The position numbers and the translations under genes were made by a program. Below, one piece after another: positions 60,177 to 64,000 of a DNA stretch of 64,000 nt; within the stretch, counting starts at the first letter, position 1, and each line of letters opens with the position of its first letter. Origin of the DNA: a virus; IMG/VR virus record IMGVR_UViG_3300044959_000200, positions 1 through 64,000 of that record; one strand, given 5' to 3'. The notes under the pieces were generated by a model that worked only from the letters and a program-made list of their open reading frames with translations, made no database searches and was not told the DNA's origin.

Positions 60177-63100
60177 TCATAAGTCGCTTGTATCGCTCGT
60201 GTACAAAGATGCTCTTTTTGACTTAGTTACCGGCGAGAGTTCGTGTTCATCTGGATCACGCAAATCTTCGAAGATTTCTTCTTCGGTGTAACCGTCTAGC
60301 TCAGCGATTGGAAGCGGTGGCGGAAGTTGAGCAAGATATTTATCTGCGCTCATCAATTCGCCATAGTTTGGGCCAAGCTCAACATCCCATCGATATGGCA
60401 CGGGAAGCCATGGACACTCACGTGCCACACGTTCGGTACCGTACTTTTTGAAAATTTCTGGCACTTGATGCGCGTACTTTTTCGGTACTTGAAAACCAAT
60501 TGAGTCATGTACGGTGAGTAGAATCCTCCCCTTGAGATCACGTTCAATTACGTCAGCAACCCAACACAGCACTGTCAAAACAATATCGCTGTTAGTCGCT
60601 TGTATTTTGAAGTTGACAGCTTGCCTTTCCGCTTTGGCGCGAAGAGCACTAGGAGCATACTTACCGAGCAAAAAACGGCGACGCCGTCCATGGTAAGTTT
60701 CTACAATGCCGAAAGTACGCATCTCCCAGATTGTCTGGTTGATGAACGTCTCTAATGTTGGAAACTTAGTAAATAGTAATTTCTTGATTTGCTGCGCCAA
60801 ATTGAGGTTGATGCCAGCAATTTCAGCGATTTTCTTCACACCGGCACCGTAAAGCAGCCCAAAGACAAGACGTTTGATATTGTCACGTAAAGCTTTGAGC
60901 CGCCTACCATACGCTTTATCTTCCAGCAAATCATCTTTGCCTTTGAGGAAATCGTCGTACGACCACGCATGTTCATCGTCAATGGCAGCGTTCGCCAATG
61001 CGATGCGTCGTTCTTCTCCGTGTAATCCGGCGGCAACGAGATCAGGATTAAGGCATTGTGATGCGAAAAAGCAGTGCGGATCCATGCCTTCAAGCAGGGC
61101 GTTGATCAATTCAGTATCTTTGGCATAACCCGCAAAAATTGAAATTTCAGCGCCTTTAGCGTCAGCATTACCAAAACAATAACTGTCATCGTCAGGAATG
61201 AAGAGCTTTTTACATTTCACACCTTCAAAGACAGGTTTGCCATCTGAGCCGAGCACAAGATTTCCGCGCATATCGCGCAGAGCTCCAATTTGGCCCTTGA
61301 TAATGTTTTGATTGTTGAAGCCGATGCCTTCAACGCCCGAGGACGATGAGAGGCGTCCAGTGGACGTACCTGTAATGTTGTAACCAGGATGAATGTGTCC
61401 ATCCCCGAACATATTGGACAAGATGCCGATGTTTTTGAAGAAGCTGTTTTTGGCTTTATCAGCTTTCTTCAGTGTCATCAGCAAATTCGCAAGCGGGCAC
61501 TTGTACCGTGTGACGAGACTCTTGAGTACAGCTTCGCTAGTTTGCATCTGCCCCTTTACGGTGTAATGCTCGGGGCGATACATGATTCGTCCGCCGACAT
61601 AGCGAACAGTATCAGGGTTTTCACGCGCAATTTGTTCAGCGAGCTCTGGATCTGGATGCTTGTAACCTACGCCTCCATAGAAAAGGTAGTGAGCTAATTT
61701 CTTCGGGCTATTCAATGGAAACTTCTCACCGCACAATTCGAAAATTTTTTCAGTAGTTGCAGTAATTGTGTTATCCAGCGCGCGGTTGCCCCATTCTAAG
61801 TAATCTTGGTCAATGTTGATGCCTAGATATTCGATCTTCGCAAGCTGTGTTTGTCGTGGAAGGTAGTCCTCTTTTACCAATCGGTGTAACGGCGCAGGAT
61901 GATTGCACAGAACTTCAACGCGATATTTTGACAGCTCACTATTTGGCGGCCCTGAAACAATTTCTTCATGGACTTGACGACGCCAGCGATCAAACTTGTC
62001 ATCTTCATCATACATACGTGCACTTTGTTTGATGGCAAGGCGTCGTGTAGCGTCAGCGTCAACAGCGGCGTAGAAGTAAAGCTCATCAAGGGAAATATTT
62101 TCGAAACCTCCTTTATGCTTACGCTCCTTAGCGGCTTCGCGCTCAGCCTTACCTGTAAATTCGCCGTTAGTTTTGGCGGCGAGCAACAAATTTAGATCGT
62201 CTAATTGCTGCTGAATGTGAGCTTGGTCAACTTTTCCTAAGGGTAGTTGTTTGAGCTTTTCTATGGCTTTCTTAATTGTTTCAGTACGAAAGCGGGCATT
62301 CTTAACGTGTCCAGCAGCAATGGCACGTTCAAGTGCTGCCGCAACCGTAGCTGGTAGTTTAACTGCACGTTTCGTCGAAACTTGCACTTCCGTAAAACGC
62401 GCAACGTCAGTTTTTACTAGTTCATCATGCAAGCGGTCTTCATAACCAGCGAGAAAGGGCAAGAATTGTTTAGTCAAATACTTGAGGTTGTATTGCCCTT
62501 TTTTGTCTTCTTCGAGCACATGTTCAGCACAAAATACATCCCACGCAATTTTTCCTACCTCACCAAGAGGCCAACCCAAACGCCAGAAAACTTTGAAATC
62601 GTACTTGGCATTGAACCAAATACACGGTTTACCACTTCGCAATAGCCAAACAATGTGTTCGTATGCTGCGGATGGATCATACGGCGTATCTTTGTGCCAA
62701 AGAGGCACTGTAGCCGCTTTACCATCATCCCATGCGAATGAAACGGCGATCAGTTTAGTGCCAGTCCAATGTGGATGTAGTGTATTAGTTTCGGTATCGA
62801 ACGAAATTTTCCAATCAAGAGGATCGATGCCAGGTCGCGTATAATCAAAAACATGCCGTACGAGAGCTTTCACCTCGGCAATGGTTTTTGGATAGATGTA
62901 ATCTTTTTCAATTTCTGCTCGCGTAAGTACACGAATTTCGGCGTGTGCCGCAATTCGCATAGCCCGCTCAACGTCGGCTAATACAGAACTATATTTGCCG
63001 ACCGCAGCGGCGAGGGACTTAAGCGACTGTGTAAAGACAACTGTGAGATACGCATCACCAAATTTCACATTTTCGAAAACGCGCCCAATAGCTTCTTTTT

Positions 63101-63626
63101 CAGACCGCACTGGGATACCAAGCGCATGAAGCGATGGTACACCACACGCGATAACTGTAAGCGAACGCTCTGGCGCGTTAGCCTGACGCATAGCCGCTAA
63201 CCGAGTAACTTCAGTTTTGAGCGGTGTGCGACATGCTGTGATGATTGCTTTACTAGGTGCGTCGACAGCACACTTTACGGCGTACACATATCGAAAGTTC
63301 AGCACAGCAAATTCTGGATGCCGGCGCTGTACTTCTTTGATTGCATTCTTCAGAACGCGTGCACCGTCCTCACGGAACGGTTGATGAAACAGCGAATTGT
63401 CTGGAATGGTTTGACCGCCGACAATTGACAGACGAGGTGCAATCGGCGCGTCACCGATAACGAGGATGTCCGCGTAATCTGGGCCATCCGAGTAGGGAAA
63501 GTAGTGTGTACCCTTAAAGGCAGGGCACGACGTACACCCCGGACCTGCTTTGTAAGCAAATTCGGGGCGCGCGCAAATATCACAGTGAAACGGAGGGGGC
63601 GCTTCCGATAGCGAGATTGACGCCAT
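60177..63626 (-). CDS. Family A DNA polymerase with UDG-like and exonuclease domains
   Basis: The phage replicative polymerase. Of 1149 residues, 1-230 resemble family 4 uracil-DNA glycosylase: CxxC at 15-18 and 31-34, IGDAPIAPRLSIVGG (57-71), FREDGARVLKN and a later VKC. The 3'-5' exonuclease (about 270-540) has DTET (277-280), NAKYDF and a YxxxD. The polymerase (about 590-1130) has TSTGRLSSS (754-762), motif A NADAKGAEIS (820-829), motif B RDNIKRLVFGLLYGAG (914-929) and motif C VHDSIGF (1039-1045), with Ser in place of the usual Glu of HDE. GGAG precedes the ATG. Exact motif copy at 63274-63283. Confidence 0.9.
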   Translation of the reverse strand: MASISLSEAPPPFHCDICARPEFAYKAGPGCTSCPAFKGTHYFPYSDGPDYADILVIGDAPIAPRLSIVGGQTIPDNSLFHQPFREDGARVLKNAIKEVQRRHPEFAVLNFRYVYAVKCAVDAPSKAIITACRTPLKTEVTRLAAMRQANAPERSLTVIACGVPSLHALGIPVRSEKEAIGRVFENVKFGDAYLTVVFTQSLKSLAAAVGKYSSVLADVERAMRIAAHAEIRVLTRAEIEKDYIYPKTIAEVKALVRHVFDYTRPGIDPLDWKISFDTETNTLHPHWTGTKLIAVSFAWDDGKAATVPLWHKDTPYDPSAAYEHIVWLLRSGKPCIWFNAKYDFKVFWRLGWPLGEVGKIAWDVFCAEHVLEEDKKGQYNLKYLTKQFLPFLAGYEDRLHDELVKTDVARFTEVQVSTKRAVKLPATVAAALERAIAAGHVKNARFRTETIKKAIEKLKQLPLGKVDQAHIQQQLDDLNLLLAAKTNGEFTGKAEREAAKERKHKGGFENISLDELYFYAAVDADATRRLAIKQSARMYDEDDKFDRWRRQVHEEIVSGPPNSELSKYRVEVLCNHPAPLHRLVKEDYLPRQTQLAKIEYLGINIDQDYLEWGNRALDNTITATTEKIFELCGEKFPLNSPKKLAHYLFYGGVGYKHPDPELAEQIARENPDTVRYVGGRIMYRPEHYTVKGQMQTSEAVLKSLVTRYKCPLANLLMTLKKADKAKNSFFKNIGILSNMFGDGHIHPGYNITGTSTGRLSSSSGVEGIGFNNQNIIKGQIGALRDMRGNLVLGSDGKPVFEGVKCKKLFIPDDDSYCFGNADAKGAEISIFAGYAKDTELINALLEGMDPHCFFASQCLNPDLVAAGLHGEERRIALANAAIDDEHAWSYDDFLKGKDDLLEDKAYGRRLKALRDNIKRLVFGLLYGAGVKKIAEIAGINLNLAQQIKKLLFTKFPTLETFINQTIWEMRTFGIVETYHGRRRRFLLGKYAPSALRAKAERQAVNFKIQATNSDIVLTVLCWVADVIERDLKGRILLTVHDSIGFQVPKKYAHQVPEIFKKYGTERVARECPWLPVPYRWDVELGPNYGELMSADKYLAQLPPPLPIAELDGYTEEEIFEDLRDPDEHELSPVTKSKRASLYTSDTSDL

Positions 63627-63716
63627 TTAACAGCTCCATTTCGGAAAGGGTTTGAGTTCGACCGTTTTGTAATACTGGAACTTAGATGTTCGTTTGTCTT
63701 TCAGTATCTACGGCTT

Positions 63717-64000
63717 TTATAAGTTGTTATTGAGAATATGATTGCGACGTACTAGTCCAGGTGGACCATCGTCGATTGAACCATTGACCTGATTACGGTC
63801 AACGTTGGGTTGCCGTTCGACAAACGATTTACGAAGATCAGAAACGACCTTTGAAACATCTATAACGGTAATTTCGTCAGTCCGCATTACACCGCCAAAA
63901 GAGCGCAAAGCGGACAAAACTTTAGCTGTGTCATATTGATGTTCGCGTTTAGAAAGAGGGTGCTGATCAAGCTGGTGCTTAAGTAAGTTTGGCGGAGTAC
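63717..64000 (-). CDS. Partial gene running off the right edge
   Basis: A leftward reading frame open from the window's end to TAA at 63717-63719, giving at least 94 residues. The visible C-terminus has a polar helix (HQLDQHPLSKREHQYDTAKVL), then LRSFGGVMRTDEITVIDVSKVVSDLRKSF, and a disordered Asn/Gly-rich tail. The N-terminus lies beyond the window, so the ATG-like starts inside are not informative. It is upstream of, and in the same direction as, the polymerase gene; probably another replication gene, but nothing confirms that. Confidence 0.55.
   Translation of the reverse strand, partial: TPPNLLKHQLDQHPLSKREHQYDTAKVLSALRSFGGVMRTDEITVIDVSKVVSDLRKSFVERQPNVDRNQVNGSIDDGPPGLVRRNHILNNNL

Larger units (their letters stand above)
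1460..63283. repeat. Dispersed 10-bp motif TTTACGSCGT, 20 exact copies
   Basis: Exact rightward copies start at 1460, 3083, 5865, 10261, 11945, 16073, 23570, 26830, 31653, 38705, 43212, 45463, 51160, 51335, 53478 and 63274. Leftward copies start at 18297, 21761, 25780 and 34524. Sixteen lie inside genes in several frames and both transcriptional directions. About half are preceded by C. See findings for interpretation. Confidence 0.85.

Overview
The window looks like one part of the genome of a large double-stranded DNA tailed bacteriophage (Caudoviricetes). It carries a tail and baseplate operon, the large terminase subunit, a phage-type family A DNA polymerase, nucleotide-metabolism enzymes, and many small unrecognised genes with four-base ATGA overlaps. 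No capsid, portal, tail sheath or tail tube gene was recognised and one gene runs off the right edge, so the genome is longer than 64 kb. Baseplate wedge proteins of the gp25/W and gp6/J types point to a contractile tail. The host is not identifiable from genes. The octamer GCGATCGC (HIP1, a cyanobacterial hallmark) occurs nine times against about one expected, which hints weakly at a cyanobacterial host.

Layout. 1-1.1 kb: three small leftward genes. 1.2-3.4 kb: a G+C-rich, repeat-dense, nearly gene-free zone with four repeat systems: 21-bp direct repeats, 47-bp tandem repeats, a 50-bp inverted repeat flanking alternating purine/pyrimidine tracts, and an approximately 51-bp-period array. It is a candidate origin or control region. 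3.5-25.7 kb: mostly leftward early or middle genes: a deoxycytidylate deaminase with an N-terminal DUF1653 domain, ThyX, an XRE regulator, a UvrD-like helicase, a GHKL-ATPase/HExxH fusion, a DinG-like helicase and several zinc-ribbon proteins. Short rightward islands interrupt them, with a lytic transglycosylase-like protein, a lipoprotein and membrane proteins that may belong to lysis. 25.7-48.7 kb: one long rightward tail operon with tail assembly chaperones (and a probable -1 frameshift), tape measure, hub and baseplate proteins, a sigma-70-like factor, an amidase, gp25/W, gp6/J and tail fibres. 48.7-51.7 kb: leftward class II ribonucleotide reductase and a RuvC-like resolvase. 51.7-58.4 kb: rightward virion-type genes, terminase large subunit and a DNA methyltransferase. 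58.5-64 kb: a leftward, compositionally foreign PcfJ-like gene, a UDG-like/exonuclease/polymerase fusion and a truncated gene.

How the parts fit together. The polymerase, two helicases, resolvase and nucleotide enzymes (ThyX, deaminase, B12-dependent reductase) form a largely self-sufficient replication set. The sigma-like protein inside the tail operon could redirect host RNA polymerase to late genes. The terminase packages DNA that the methyltransferase may have marked.

The most striking signal is a dispersed 10-bp motif, TTTACGSCGT (S = C or G). It occurs 20 times exactly where about 0.24 would be expected under uniform base composition. It lies in all sorts of genes and reading frames, and 16 of 20 copies lie on the same DNA strand whichever way the host gene runs. 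All counts were made by eye and functional calls rest on recalled family motifs; no database search was run.
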